Below are positions 7,701 to 15,513 of a stretch of DNA of 64,000 nt, piece by piece (positions within the stretch are counted from its first letter, which is position 1; each line of letters opens with the position of its first letter). The notes under the pieces are model-generated. The model saw only the letters and a program-made list of their open reading frames with translations, was not told the origin of the DNA and made no database searches. The translations under genes and the position numbers were made by a program. Origin of the DNA: Streptomyces sp. CNH099 (GTDB lineage Bacteria > Actinomycetota > Actinomycetes > Streptomycetales > Streptomycetaceae); contig AZWL01000011.1 in assembly GCA_000514715.1 (NCBI GenBank), positions 36,505-100,504 on the forward strand, read 5' to 3'.

Positions 7701-8645
7701 GTGGGACAGCAGCGACAGGCCGCCGGGCTCGTCGGCGGCCTCGCGGACGAGCCGGGCGGTCAGTGCCCGTTCCACCACCAGCCCGCCCAGGGCCGCCGGT
7801 CTCACGACCGCCTCCCGCAGCTCCGCCTCGCTCATGGGCGTGACCGGCAGCGTGGCTTCGCGGGCGGCCTCGGCGAGGGCCCGGTGCCGGATGAGGTGGC
7901 CGTGGAAGTCGTCGCGTAAGCCGAGCACGACGCGGATGCCGTGGCCGGGCTCGGCGGCGGCGCACAGCAGGCCGAGGAAGCGGGTGCGCTCGGCCCGGTC
8001 GGTGCACAGGGTGAAGACCTCCTCGAACTGGTCCACCACGAGCACCGTGCCCGGCCGGGCCCGCCGCGGGTCGAGCAGGTCCGCGTACGTCCGCGCCGGC
8101 CGCTCGCCGGGCGTGAGGATGCGGATCACCGCGGGCCGGTCCCGGCGCGGCGCGGCCCGGCGCAGCCGCGGTATCAACCCGGCGCGCAGCAGGGAGGACT
8201 TGCCGCTGCCCGAGGGCCCGGCCACCACCACCAGGTGCCGCCGGCCGAGCAGTTCCACGAGCCGGTCGGCGAGAGCGTCCCGGCCGAAGAAGCGCTCGGC
8301 GTCCCCGACCTCGAAGCGGGCCGGCCCGAGGTAGGGCGACTCGGCCTCGTCCCCGCCCCGGTCCGCGCGGGCCTCCTCGGCCGCCTCCCGCGCGGCCTGC
8401 CGCCAGCGCCGCTCCCACTCCCCGCGCTCCCCGCCGCAGGCGGCGGCGTAGGCCAGCGCGACCGCGAGCGACGGCAACCGGTCGCCTGCGGCGGCCTGCG
8501 CGAGGGTGGCGGCCGAGAAGTGCGCCCGCTGCGCCATCGCCCGGTAGGTGACCCCGCCGGCCTCCCGGCGCAGCTGCCGTAACTCGCCGGCGAACCGCAC
8601 GACCGGCCCGCCGGCCGGATCCAGCGCACGCTCACGACGCCCCAT
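4800..8645 (-). CDS. XRE-nSTAND NTPase-transmembrane-WD40 protein
   Basis: This 1281-residue protein starts at the ATG at 8645, preceded by GGGGGGAACG. Residues ~15-70 form an XRE-like helix-turn-helix (TYRAMAQRAHFSAATLAQAA). An nSTAND1-type P-loop NTPase follows, with Walker A GPSGSGKS at 143-150 and Walker B VLVVDQFEEVF. A transmembrane helix lies near 525-545 (AALSVLVVLSLVAALVAWQQ), and about 700 residues of WD40-type repeats follow (RFSPDGGRLALFD, LACSRDGRTLAVAG and similar). STAND proteins are signal switches that oligomerise on ligand binding, and several act in anti-phage defence; no effector is evident here. Two TTA codons (residues 22 and ~242) predict bldA-dependent translation. It stands alone on its strand. 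Confidence 0.9.
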   Translation of the reverse strand: MGRRERALDPAGGPVVRFAGELRQLRREAGGVTYRAMAQRAHFSAATLAQAAAGDRLPSLAVALAYAAACGGERGEWERRWRQAAREAAEEARADRGGDEAESPYLGPARFEVGDAERFFGRDALADRLVELLGRRHLVVVAGPSGSGKSSLLRAGLIPRLRRAAPRRDRPAVIRILTPGERPARTYADLLDPRRARPGTVLVVDQFEEVFTLCTDRAERTRFLGLLCAAAEPGHGIRVVLGLRDDFHGHLIRHRALAEAAREATLPVTPMSEAELREAVVRPAALGGLVVERALTARLVREAADEPGGLSLLSHALRETWYRRSGRVLTQAAYDAAGGLHGVVARTAEDLYRSLTDDQAEAARRILLRLVTPGQSSRDDRDGRDGRDTRRPADRTELVALGPGTAAEVQAVLERLAGARLVTLAGDTVELAHEAVLTAWPRLRAWIAADRERLRVQRQLTDSARTWRSLGRDPGSLYRGVRLALAERHCPAGRRDDLTPLEREFLAASLAARRRTHRVRRTRTAALSVLVVLSLVAALVAWQQIRAGEHRRIEAEARRVAGVADSLRTSDPQTAMHLSLAAWDLADLPETRAALTAAAAQHERDVFTDPDGGTRTVRRLSTDGRTLLSVGPLRVARWDLDTRRQVEDLPGPGLLPEVGRPRADAGWLPVFDPSSQVAVYDLADGRRDGPPLADADGGAEMGPGGRTLLVYDADGADRRIQLWDPHTRRQLLEIEDGGGTPGAYPQGWSRGHVQIPDRAHRTLTHDPSFPDATLSPDGSRLALCVPGERLQLWDVAEGRRLPAPRLPEVSVSTCLQERVRFSPDGGRLALFDGGGFRTWRISTGRELPAIEYPGLEDAEFSRDGAFVAASDGGEILVWRLAAPRYPVFRHRLSGETVKDLRLDADTATLRYLAGPYDGNGPTVHTLDLGRSVDRSWSGRQGEEARLSPDGAALAVARPDADGGHLRFRVLDVRTGELLAEPGRMPCPPPDTFCRALMAFDSTGRNLVYGVAPEGLPAFERGRIVRYDIARRRTTAVLDRDELGPGGLSNVAFGPDDRSLLLTNTYGPDLTETRVWDLRRRKVTGTIPHTAGTSVPHPGGHLVATARGRAYRLPSGELLPPARGTGPATALAFCRDGEYLAAGDASGRVVLWDGELRRQTGTLDAPETPARGGVSALACSRDGRTLAVAGDGGTLQLWDASSRRRIGSPLPTSGGAVTALAFSPGGGRLHAAGDRTPPQTYDIDPDRAARAVCHRVTGELSPREWQRHLPDTPYRETCPRGR

Positions 8646-8850
8646 GATCGTTCCCCCCGTCGTCCAGTGGATCCCCGCCCCGACGCTACGAACCTCCGCG
8701 ACCGGCCAGCAAGACGACATAGCGCCATCCGTTGCCGATCACACGAATTGTCTGGAGCGGCGGAAGGGACCTGTCAGACATTCCTCCGGTCACCCAGGCT
8801 CGACTCCTGCAGGCCGCCGGCACCAGCCGGACGGCGACGACAGAAGGAGG

Positions 8851-9243
8851 TTGGACGAACAGGCCGCCGAAGACCCGTGCCGCACTTGTTGCGGCCGCGG
8901 GCGCCGCCGTGGCCACGGGCCTGGCCGCCGCTCCCGCACAAGTCCGCCGAGGAGCCGCCGACCCTTTTCGCCACCTACCGGTGCGGCCAGGGTGAGGGCA
9001 ACCAGCAGAAGCTCGCGGTGACCGGGGGGCACATCGAGTTCAGGTTCAAATGCAGCGGGACGACCGTCACCGTCTACGACGCCACCGTTCACGACACCAA
9101 GGCCGACGGGTGGTGCGTCTACGCCCAGGGCACCTTCAACAGCACTGTCGAAAGCAACCGGGCGTGCCCGAAGGGTGACATCGACTCCTTCGACTGGAGG
9201 GAGACGGACAGCAACCGGCAGTTCACGTTGCGCGTCCTGAAGG
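8851..9243 (+). pseudogene. Frameshifted small secreted protein
   Basis: A good ribosome binding site (AGAAGGAGG) is followed by a frame encoding a clean signal peptide (TNRPPKTRAALVAAAGAAVA, then TGLAAAPAQ) that hits a stop near 8995. The plausible mature domain (ATYRCGQGEGNQQKLAVTGG onward, three Cys, about 95 residues) lies in another frame from ~8943. No ATG or GTG begins the signal frame at the expected place; the first codon would be ACG at 8855, or TTG at 8851 in the wrong frame. The mature frame has no stop before the terminator at 9261. These lesions, or sequencing indels, make it a probable pseudogene. The function is unknown. Confidence 0.6.
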
Positions 9244-9260
9244 ACCAGCCCGGCCGCGCG

Positions 9261-9294
9261 AGGCCCTGCGGCCGGGCACCCGGCCGCAGGGCCT
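9261..9294 (+). terminator. Long perfect hairpin terminator
   Basis: A 16-bp perfect inverted repeat (9261-9276 and 9279-9294, arm AGGCCCTGCGGCCGGG) with a two-base centre is followed by CTGTT. It separates the secreted-protein remnant from the regulator gene at 9456. Confidence 0.8.
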
Positions 9295-9455
9295 CTGTTC
9301 CACGGATTTGCCGGGGGTATACCTCGCGCGGGGCGCTGCGGCGTGACAAATTGTCGTTACGCCGAAGTTCACTCCGTCGTGGCGACGGCGCGGAACCATG
9401 GGGCCAGGGGCCGACGGTGCCTCGGGGCAGATCCGCTCAATGCAGGAGGCTCGCC

Positions 9456-10490
9456 GTGCACACCAACGAAATGGGAGTTTTCGGTATCTCCCCCGCGGAG
9501 GAGCAACTGTACCGGCACTTCCTGCGGCACCCCGATTCACCCGCCGAAGGGCTTTTCGTGAAGCTCGGCATCGCCCCGCATGAAATGGATCAGGCCATGA
9601 CCCGCCTGGTGGGGCTGCGGCTGCTGAGACCCGGGGATCGGCCGGGGTGGTTCCGTCCCGTCGATCCGGAGCAGGTCGTGGCACGGCTGACCGAGTTGCG
9701 GCTGCGCGAGATGTACCAGGAGATCCAGCGGATCACCCAGAGCCGGCACGTTCTTGCCACCCTGCGGGCGGAGGACGTGACGGGCTCGGGGGCCTCGGCG
9801 GAGGGCGGTTCGGGGGGCGCGTACGGCGGCGAGCACGGGGTGGAGGAGATCGAGGAGCGGGCGGACCTCAGCAACAAGATGGAGGAGCTGGTCTTCTTCG
9901 CCCGGGAGGAGATCGCCTCCGTCGAGCCCGGCTTCCACCTGATGTCCGAGGCGGTGCTCAAGCGGCGCACGGTGGAGTGGCGGGCGCTGAAGCGCGGGGT
10001 GCGGCGGCGGCTGGTGCTGCCGGCGGACACGCTGCAGCATCCCCGGGTCGCCGGGCACGTGCGGGAGTTGCTCGCCCGCGGCGGGGAGGTGCGGGTGGTC
10101 GAGGAGATCACGGACCAGCTCGCGGTGTACGACGGGCGGGTGGCCCTGATGCCCAAGGACCCGAAGAACAGCGACCACGGCGCCCTGATGGTGCGGGGGC
10201 CGGGGCTGGTCAGCACGCTGTCCGGGCTCTTCGAGAAGGTGTGGGAGCAGGCCGAGGACGTCTCCGTCGAGCTGCGCGAGCCCGGCGAGGAGCCGGAGAC
10301 GGAGCTGTCGGAGGCGGAGCTGCGGGTGCTGCGGATGATGTGCGAGGTGGGCAAGGACGAGACGGGGGCCCGGGACCTGGGGGTCTCGGTGCGTACGTAC
10401 CGCCGGCACATCGCCGACGTGCTGCGCCGGCTCGGCGCCTCGACCCGCGCCCAGGCCGCGCTGCTCGCCCGGGAGCGCGGCTGGGTCTGA
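9456..10490 (+). CDS. LuxR-type / TrmB-like HTH regulator of the RiPP cluster
   Basis: This 344-residue regulator starts at the GTG at 9456, six bases after AGGAGG; the frame is open further upstream but only through the pseudogene and terminator. The N-terminal part (residues ~8-90) resembles a winged-helix/TrmB-like segment (ISPAEEQLYRHFLRHPDSPA). The middle is a phospholipase-D-like fold fragment seen in such regulators (EAVLKRRTVEWRALKRGVRR). The C-terminus is a LuxR helix-turn-helix (EAELRVLRMMCEVGKDETGA, then RDLGVSVRTYRRHIADVLRR). Regulators of this architecture occur in many thiopeptide and lanthipeptide clusters. Its place beside the precursor suggests it activates this cluster. Confidence 0.85.
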   Translation: MHTNEMGVFGISPAEEQLYRHFLRHPDSPAEGLFVKLGIAPHEMDQAMTRLVGLRLLRPGDRPGWFRPVDPEQVVARLTELRLREMYQEIQRITQSRHVLATLRAEDVTGSGASAEGGSGGAYGGEHGVEEIEERADLSNKMEELVFFAREEIASVEPGFHLMSEAVLKRRTVEWRALKRGVRRRLVLPADTLQHPRVAGHVRELLARGGEVRVVEEITDQLAVYDGRVALMPKDPKNSDHGALMVRGPGLVSTLSGLFEKVWEQAEDVSVELREPGEEPETELSEAELRVLRMMCEVGKDETGARDLGVSVRTYRRHIADVLRRLGASTRAQAALLARERGWV

Positions 10491-10498
10491 GCGGCGTC

Positions 10499-10556
10499 CG
10501 GCACCTCCACCGCGTTCAGCATCTCCGCCGCGTTCGGCACCTCCACCGCGTTCAGC
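10499..10556. repeat. 18-bp tandem repeat at convergent gene ends
   Basis: Three units of 18 bp occur: GGCACCTCCACCGCGTTC, an imperfect middle copy AGCATCTCCGCCGCGTTC, then the first unit again, giving a 22-bp exact direct repeat at 10499-10520 and 10535-10556. They lie between the stop of the LuxR-type gene and the stop of the 84-residue gene. Confidence 0.85.
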
Positions 10557-10806
10557 TCTCCACCGACCAGCCCACGCACGCCCGGTGCGACAGCACGTCG
10601 CCCATCGCCCGCTCCGCCCCCACCGCCGTCCCGCCCTCCGGCACCGCGAGCGTCAGCCGGATCCGCTCCGACTCCACCCGCAGCTCGTGCGGCAGGTGAG
10701 CCCGCAGCAGCCACAGCAGCCGGACCGCCGTCGTCTCCGCCGGCGGGGCGTCGAAGTCCTGCCGTACGAACGCGACCTCGACCGTCCGGCCGCCGCCCCC
10801 GGTCAT
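10552..10806 (-). CDS. Conserved small protein of the RiPP cluster, unknown function
   Basis: This 84-residue protein begins at an ATG overlapping the amidohydrolase stop by four bases (ATGA), so it is translationally coupled to it. It has no signal peptide or membrane helix. Mixed alpha/beta composition is suggested by VEVAFVRQDFDA, ETTAVRLLWLLRAHLPHELR and ESERIRLTLAVPEGG. I do not recognise the family. Coupling to the M20 gene suggests a partner or accessory role in peptide maturation or immunity. Confidence 0.7.
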   Translation of the reverse strand: MTGGGGRTVEVAFVRQDFDAPPAETTAVRLLWLLRAHLPHELRVESERIRLTLAVPEGGTAVGAERAMGDVLSHRACVGWSVES

Positions 10807-12107
10807 CCGTCCCCCTCGCCGGAACCGGAGCCGGCACCTGCACCGGCGCCGGCGTCCGCGCCGGCGTCCGGCGGGTCCGGGGCCAGCGCCCGGTGCGCCG
10901 CCGCCGTCAGCGCCTCGATGCCCGTCGGCAGCGCCGTGCGCAGGTCCGGCGCGAACCGCGGCGAGTGGTTCCCCGGCACCGGGTTGCCCGTGCGCGCCGC
11001 TTCGCGGCGGGCCGACGCGGAGACCGTGCCCAGCATCCAGTAGCCCAGCCGGACGCCGGGGGCGCCGTGCACCTCCGCGCCGGCGGGGCCGTACCAGGCG
11101 AAATCCTCCGCCGCGGTGGCCGGTTGCCAGCGCAGCACCCGGGCCGGGGACAGCGCCGCGACGTGCGCCGCCCGCAGCCGGGCCGTCAGCGGCGCGTCCG
11201 GCAGCAGCGCCCGCGAGCGGGCCCGCACCGTCACCTCCGGGTCCCGCGGCGCGCCCGCGGCCGCCGCCTCGCCGGCCAGCACCCGGCGTACGCCCGCCAG
11301 CAGCCGGTCCAGGGTGCCCTCGTCGAACGCCCGCAGGCTGATGCCCAGTTCCGCGCGGTCGGGGATGACGTTCGCCTCGGTGCCGGCCGCGAGGCGGCCC
11401 ACGGTCAGCACGGCCTGCTCGGCGGGGGCCCGCTCGCGGGCCACCAGGGTCTGCAGCCGCAGCACGGCCGCCGCCGCCGACACCACCGGGTCGACCGTCA
11501 GGTGCGGTGCCCCGGCGTGCCCGCCGGCGCCGTGCAGCACCGCGTCGACCGCGGCCGTGCCGGCCAGCAGCGGGCCGCCGTCGGCGTGGGCGACGGTGCC
11601 CGCCGGCAGCGGTGCGGTGTGCTGGGCGAGGACGGCGTCGGGCGGGCCGGTGAGGTCGTAGAGCCCGGCGCGCAGCATCGCCAGCGCGCCGTCGAGCGTC
11701 TCCTCGGCCGGCTGGCCGACGACGGCGACGGTGCCGCGCCAGCCGCCGGTGTCCCGGGCGAGCAGCCGGGCGGCGCCGGCGAGCGCGGCGAGGTGCAGGT
11801 CGTGGCCGCAGGCGTGGGCGACGCCTGGGACGGTGCTGGCGTAGCGCAGCCCGGTGTCCTCGGTGACCGGCAGCGCGTCGAGTTCGGCGCGCAGCAGGAC
11901 GGTCGGGCCTGTGCCGCGGCGCAGCAGGCCGACGACGCCGTGGCCGCCGACGCCGCGGGTGACGGCGTAGCCGTCGGCGGCGAGCCGGTCGGCCAGCACG
12001 CCGGCGGTGCGCTCCTCGGCGCCGGACGGCTCGGGGTGGAGGTGGACGTCGAGACAGCATTCCACGGCGGACCGGAGGACATCCGCGGATACGGCCATGC
12101 GCGCCAT
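10803..12107 (-). CDS. M20-family metallo-amidohydrolase
   Basis: This 434-residue protein is of the M20D/amidohydrolase type: HLHPEPSGAEERTA near the N-terminus, the metal-binding HACGHDLHLAAL, GQPAEE carrying the catalytic/metal Glu pair, a dimerisation insert (HGAGGHAGAPH) and a C-terminal metal His in GNHSPRFAPD. A Gly/Ser/Ala-rich tail ends the protein. Relatives cleave N-acyl amino acids or dipeptides. In this cluster it could trim the peptide, hydrolyse an amide in the product or provide self-protection; none can be chosen from sequence. It is divergent from the precursor gene and coupled to the downstream 84-residue gene. Confidence 0.88.
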   Translation of the reverse strand: MARMAVSADVLRSAVECCLDVHLHPEPSGAEERTAGVLADRLAADGYAVTRGVGGHGVVGLLRRGTGPTVLLRAELDALPVTEDTGLRYASTVPGVAHACGHDLHLAALAGAARLLARDTGGWRGTVAVVGQPAEETLDGALAMLRAGLYDLTGPPDAVLAQHTAPLPAGTVAHADGGPLLAGTAAVDAVLHGAGGHAGAPHLTVDPVVSAAAAVLRLQTLVARERAPAEQAVLTVGRLAAGTEANVIPDRAELGISLRAFDEGTLDRLLAGVRRVLAGEAAAAGAPRDPEVTVRARSRALLPDAPLTARLRAAHVAALSPARVLRWQPATAAEDFAWYGPAGAEVHGAPGVRLGYWMLGTVSASARREAARTGNPVPGNHSPRFAPDLRTALPTGIEALTAAAHRALAPDPPDAGADAGAGAGAGSGSGEGDG

Positions 12108-12317
12108 GCTCCTCTGTTGAGACCCCCGAGCAGTTCCACCCTGCCCGACGCGGTGATCAACGCGGACTCACCTCCCTGTCGCCGGGTGTCAGTGAAGTGA
12201 CAGCGAAACGGGGCCGGTGGTGGCAGCGGCGGTCGATTCAATGTTCGGGACAACCACGGGGATCGGCCGGTCGCACGGGCGGCGGGCCCGCCCTCGGATA
12301 CGGAAGAAGGAGTTCCC
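12108..12317. promoter_or_regulatory. Divergent promoter region for precursor and amidohydrolase
   Basis: This 210-bp region separates the two divergent genes. It contains an inverted repeat TGTCA-GTGAAG-TGACA at 12187-12202, a candidate regulator site, and a strong ribosome binding site GAAGGAG five bases before the precursor ATG. No convincing -35/-10 pair can be chosen by eye. Confidence 0.45.
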
Positions 12318-12491
12318 ATGGCTGACAAGGCGCTCTCCACCCTCGCCGACGAGATCCTGGAGCTGGAGTCGGAGACCTTCGAGATCTCGGACTACTCGGA
12401 CCAGGCCGAGGTCGTCCTCGCCGGTTCGACCTCCTGCTCGTCCACCTCCACCTGCTCCAGCACCACGAGCACCACCTCGTGCAGCGCCTGA
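12318..12491 (+). CDS. RiPP precursor peptide (thiazolylpeptide/LAP type)
   Basis: This 57-residue peptide has an acidic leader of about 36 residues (MADKALSTLADEILELESET, then FEISDYSDQAEVVLAG), typical of leaders read by RRE/ThiF-like and LanB enzymes. The C-terminal core is at residues 37-57: ten Ser, seven Thr, three Cys (core positions 4, 10, 19) and a final Ala. Every residue before the Ala can in principle become an azole or a dehydroamino acid. The leader/core boundary after VVLAG is inferred from composition. The gene has its own promoter region, an AAGGAG site and a strong terminator, and faces the biosynthetic operon. The leader matches thiazolylpeptide-type precursors; the product is unknown. 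Confidence 0.92.
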   Translation: MADKALSTLADEILELESETFEISDYSDQAEVVLAGSTSCSSTSTCSSTTSTTSCSA

Positions 12492-12520
12492 CGCACCGTC
12501 GGTAGCGCCGCATCCGGAGA

Positions 12521-12560
12521 CAGCCCTCCCGGGACGGATCCGTTCCTCCCGGGAGGGCTG
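12521..12560. terminator. Terminator shared by precursor and RiPP operon
   Basis: A 14-bp perfect stem (12521-12534, arm CAGCCCTCCCGGGA, with 12547-12560) has a 12-nt loop. It lies between the convergent precursor gene and the YcaO gene and can stop transcription in both directions. Confidence 0.82.
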
Positions 12561-12608
12561 CGGCATCTCTGCGGGCATGTCTGCGGCTGCGCCGTCGCGG
12601 CCGCTCCG

Positions 12609-14717
12609 CTACGGGAACGGGTGCGGCACCGCGCGCAGGCCGTCCCCGGCCGCCGCCAGCAGCCGCGGCATCCGCAGCGCCCGCTGCCGGTGCCAGCCGA
12701 AGTCCAGCGGCAGCAGCCCCGGCGCCAGCGTCGCGACGGTCCGCAGCCCCACCGCCCGCTGCTCCGGCGTCGTCTGGTCGACGGCCACCGCGTCGTACCC
12801 GTGCGCCGCCAGCGCGTCGACGAGGAGCCGCAGGTCGTCCCGCAGGTCCAGCGTCGCCGGCCGCACCTGGGCCCAGTCGGCGTACACCTCGGCCAGCGGC
12901 AGCGCCGGGTCGTCCGTCAGGAAGTCCCCGGCGTGCTCGGCCATCCGCGGCAGCCCGTAGAGCTGTGCGTGGTCCTTCAGCTGCCGGACGCGGCCGAAGT
13001 CCTCGGCCATCGCCTCCAGTTCGGCGCGCCGCTCGGCCACCTGGTAAGGCAGGTGCGGGATGTACGTCAGCACCTCGCTGAGCGCGCCGGTCAGCGCGGC
13101 CGCCGGGTCGAGGCCGGCGGCGGCGCCGAAGGACAGCAGCCCGGGGCCGCCGTCCGCCCGTACCGCCACCGCGGTGATCACCGGGATGCCCAGGTCGCTG
13201 CGGGTGTCGAAGGCCCGTACCGCGTAGCCGAGCAGCGCCGCCCGGTCCAGCATGCCGCGCACCCGCGGGTCGCCGGTGGAGCGCGGGTCGACGCGGGTGA
13301 GCGGGCCGCGGCCGTACCAGGCGAGGAGGAAGGCGTCGCGCTCGATCAGCTCCAGTAGCCCGTAGAGCGCGGCCTCCGCGAGCGAGCCGCCGGTGGCGCA
13401 GCCGTTGGAGCACTCGAAGACGAAGTTGTCGTCGGGCAGCCCGGCGCTGTAGTGCACCAGCCGCGCCGGTACGAGCGCGGGGTGGTCGTCGCGCAGGCAG
13501 TGGCCCCAGATCCAGGGGATGGGGCGGGCCGGGTCGAACGGGTCGACCATCGGGTCGTCGCGGTACGTCTCCGGGGCGTAGAGCCCGGTGCGCCGGGGGT
13601 CGACGACGGTGTTCCGGCCCCACTCGGCGGCCAGCTCGTCGAAGGCGGCGGTGACGGGGCGCAGGCCGCGGCGGGGGTGGGTGCCGGCGTAGCGCTCCAG
13701 GCCCTCCAGGTACGCGAGGGTGCGGCTGGTGGCGTACGCGTCGGCCTGGCCGGAGAACGTGACGTCGTTGAGGCCGGCGTAGCCGCGGACGAAGGCGCTG
13801 CCGGAGATCGGCGCGGTGGTGGTGGAGGCGGGGTTGAGGTGGGTGGTGGAGCCGAGGGCGCCGCAGACGGGGTTGGCGAGCGCCGCCTCGGGGAGGTCGA
13901 GGGCGGCGAGCGGGGTGACGCGGTAGACACCGGGGTCCGGCTTCGGGGTGGGAGCGAGGTACATGCGGCCGTGCTCGGGCGCGTCGTCGCCGGGCGTCAC
14001 GCAGGCCGGGCAGAGCGGCTCGGCCAGTAGCGGGAACGTGGCCAGCGCGAGGGTGCCGAGGTCGACGCGGGTGACGCGGGCCAGCCCGTCGGGCGAGCGG
14101 CGGCCGGCGACCGCCCGGCACACCGCCCACACGGCGTCGGCGACGTGGTCGGTGAGCACCGGCCACGCCGCGCCGCCGACGGGCGCGAACCCGCCCTCCA
14201 GCGCCTCCCGTTCCGAGCGGGTGCGCAGCCGCTGCCAGCGCATCGCGAGGCACCGGCCGCAGGCGGGCCGCGGTGCGGGCGGTCCGCCTGCGGCCGGATC
14301 CCCTTCGGCGCCCCAGGGGCCGACGAGCACCGCGCGTGAGCTGAGGTGCACGGTGGCGCCGGGGCGCTCGTCCGGCCACGGGTCGCGGCCGGGGTGCAGG
14401 GTGTCGGCCGCGCCGAGGGGCACGACGACGGGGGGTTCGGGGGGGTGTGGATCGCGGGGGGCGGGGAAGCCGGCCGAGCGCGCGGAGCCGTGCGCGCCTC
14501 CGCCGCCTGCGCGCCCGGGGGCGGGCGGGCGCGTGGAGGTGCCGCCGCCCGCGGCGTCCGGCGCGGTCGCCGCGGCGACGCCCTCGCCGGCCGCCCAGCG
14601 GGCGCGCAGCGCCTCCGCCAGCCAGGCGCGGGCCGCCTCGAAGGGGGCGCCGGGCTCGTCCCGTACCGCCCGGGTCTGCTGTCCGGCCGCGGCGCCGGCC
14701 GCCGTCGCCGCCGTCAT
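12609..14717 (-). CDS. YcaO-domain azoline cyclodehydratase (second copy, operon end)
   Basis: This 702-residue protein starts at an ATG overlapping the permease stop (ATGA). The N-terminal ~230 residues hold a Gly/Pro/Ala-rich linker and two CxxC pairs (CGRCLAMRW and CPACVTPGD) that probably bind zinc. The YcaO domain follows, with ATP/Mg motifs in AYLEGLERYAG, CSNGCATGGSLAEA and LLELIERDAFLLAW. The extreme C-terminus is PHPFP, the Pro-rich ending characteristic of azoline-forming YcaO enzymes. It lacks its own leader-binding domain and so would need the ThiF-like protein at 28544. It is last in the operon. Division of labour with the YcaO at 23804 (Cys versus Ser/Thr) is inference. Confidence 0.92.
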   Translation of the reverse strand: MTAATAAGAAAGQQTRAVRDEPGAPFEAARAWLAEALRARWAAGEGVAAATAPDAAGGGTSTRPPAPGRAGGGGAHGSARSAGFPAPRDPHPPEPPVVVPLGAADTLHPGRDPWPDERPGATVHLSSRAVLVGPWGAEGDPAAGGPPAPRPACGRCLAMRWQRLRTRSEREALEGGFAPVGGAAWPVLTDHVADAVWAVCRAVAGRRSPDGLARVTRVDLGTLALATFPLLAEPLCPACVTPGDDAPEHGRMYLAPTPKPDPGVYRVTPLAALDLPEAALANPVCGALGSTTHLNPASTTTAPISGSAFVRGYAGLNDVTFSGQADAYATSRTLAYLEGLERYAGTHPRRGLRPVTAAFDELAAEWGRNTVVDPRRTGLYAPETYRDDPMVDPFDPARPIPWIWGHCLRDDHPALVPARLVHYSAGLPDDNFVFECSNGCATGGSLAEAALYGLLELIERDAFLLAWYGRGPLTRVDPRSTGDPRVRGMLDRAALLGYAVRAFDTRSDLGIPVITAVAVRADGGPGLLSFGAAAGLDPAAALTGALSEVLTYIPHLPYQVAERRAELEAMAEDFGRVRQLKDHAQLYGLPRMAEHAGDFLTDDPALPLAEVYADWAQVRPATLDLRDDLRLLVDALAAHGYDAVAVDQTTPEQRAVGLRTVATLAPGLLPLDFGWHRQRALRMPRLLAAAGDGLRAVPHPFP

Positions 14718-15469
14718 GTCCGGTCGCTCCAGCGGAAGACGCGGAACGCCACCGCCCCGAACACCGCCGCGAACGCCACCAGCCCGCCGCACGCCACCGC
14801 GATGTCCGCGCCGCCGCCCGCGTCGGTGAGCGCCGCCGACACCCCGTCGTTGAGGTGCCGCAGCGGCAGCACCCAGCTCATCGCCTGCATCCACGACGGC
14901 ATGGCGTCCAGCGGGTAGAAGGAGCCGGACAGGAACGCCATCGGCACCATCAGGAAGTTCGCGACCGCCGCCACCGCCTCCGGCGTACGGGCGTAGGAGC
15001 CGACGATCGCGCCCAGCGCCAGGAACGCCGTGATGCCCAGCACCAGCACCGGCACCGCCAGCGGCCAGCCCGCGGCCAGTTCGAGGCCCATCACCGGCAG
15101 CAGCGCCACCGCCACGAACAGCACCGCCTGCACCAGGCCGATGCCCACGGCCAGCACGTAGCGCGAGCCCAGCACGGCGGACAGCGGCGTCGGCGTCATG
15201 CGGATGACCCGCAGGATGTCGTCGCGGCGCCACTGCATCAGCACGAAGCCGACGCCGAAGACGGCCGCGTTGCCGACGCCCCAGGAGAGCACCCCGGGCG
15301 CGATGTACGCGATGTAGGGCCGGCCGCTCTCCTCCACGTCCTGGCCGTGGAAGATCAGCCCGAAGACGACGAGGAAGAGCAGCGGGAAGGCGAAGGTGAA
15401 GAACAGTGTGGTCTTGTCCCGGGTGTACGCCCGGTAGCCGGCCTCCGCCAGCGCGGAATAGGCACTCAT
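14714..15469 (-). CDS. ABC-2 type transporter permease
   Basis: This 251-residue integral membrane protein has six hydrophobic segments, the first near residues 22-42 (TLFFTFAFPLLFLVVFGLIF). It contains the ABC-2 signature region ANFLMVPMAFLSGSFYPLDA before the penultimate helix. It partners the ATPase encoded 44 bp upstream and probably exports the mature peptide, which would also confer self-resistance. It overlaps the second YcaO gene by four bases, so the two are co-translated. Confidence 0.92.
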   Translation of the reverse strand: MSAYSALAEAGYRAYTRDKTTLFFTFAFPLLFLVVFGLIFHGQDVEESGRPYIAYIAPGVLSWGVGNAAVFGVGFVLMQWRRDDILRVIRMTPTPLSAVLGSRYVLAVGIGLVQAVLFVAVALLPVMGLELAAGWPLAVPVLVLGITAFLALGAIVGSYARTPEAVAAVANFLMVPMAFLSGSFYPLDAMPSWMQAMSWVLPLRHLNDGVSAALTDAGGGADIAVACGGLVAFAAVFGAVAFRVFRWSDRT

Positions 15470-15513
15470 GGCACGTCCCTACGGATGTCGTCGTCGGCGG
15501 CGGGGGTCAACTG

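Noticed and set aside
8851..9243. Programmed ribosomal frameshift in the secreted-protein gene
   Set aside because: No slippery sequence or stimulatory structure at the frame change, and the start codon and stop are also abnormal, so decay or sequencing error is simpler.
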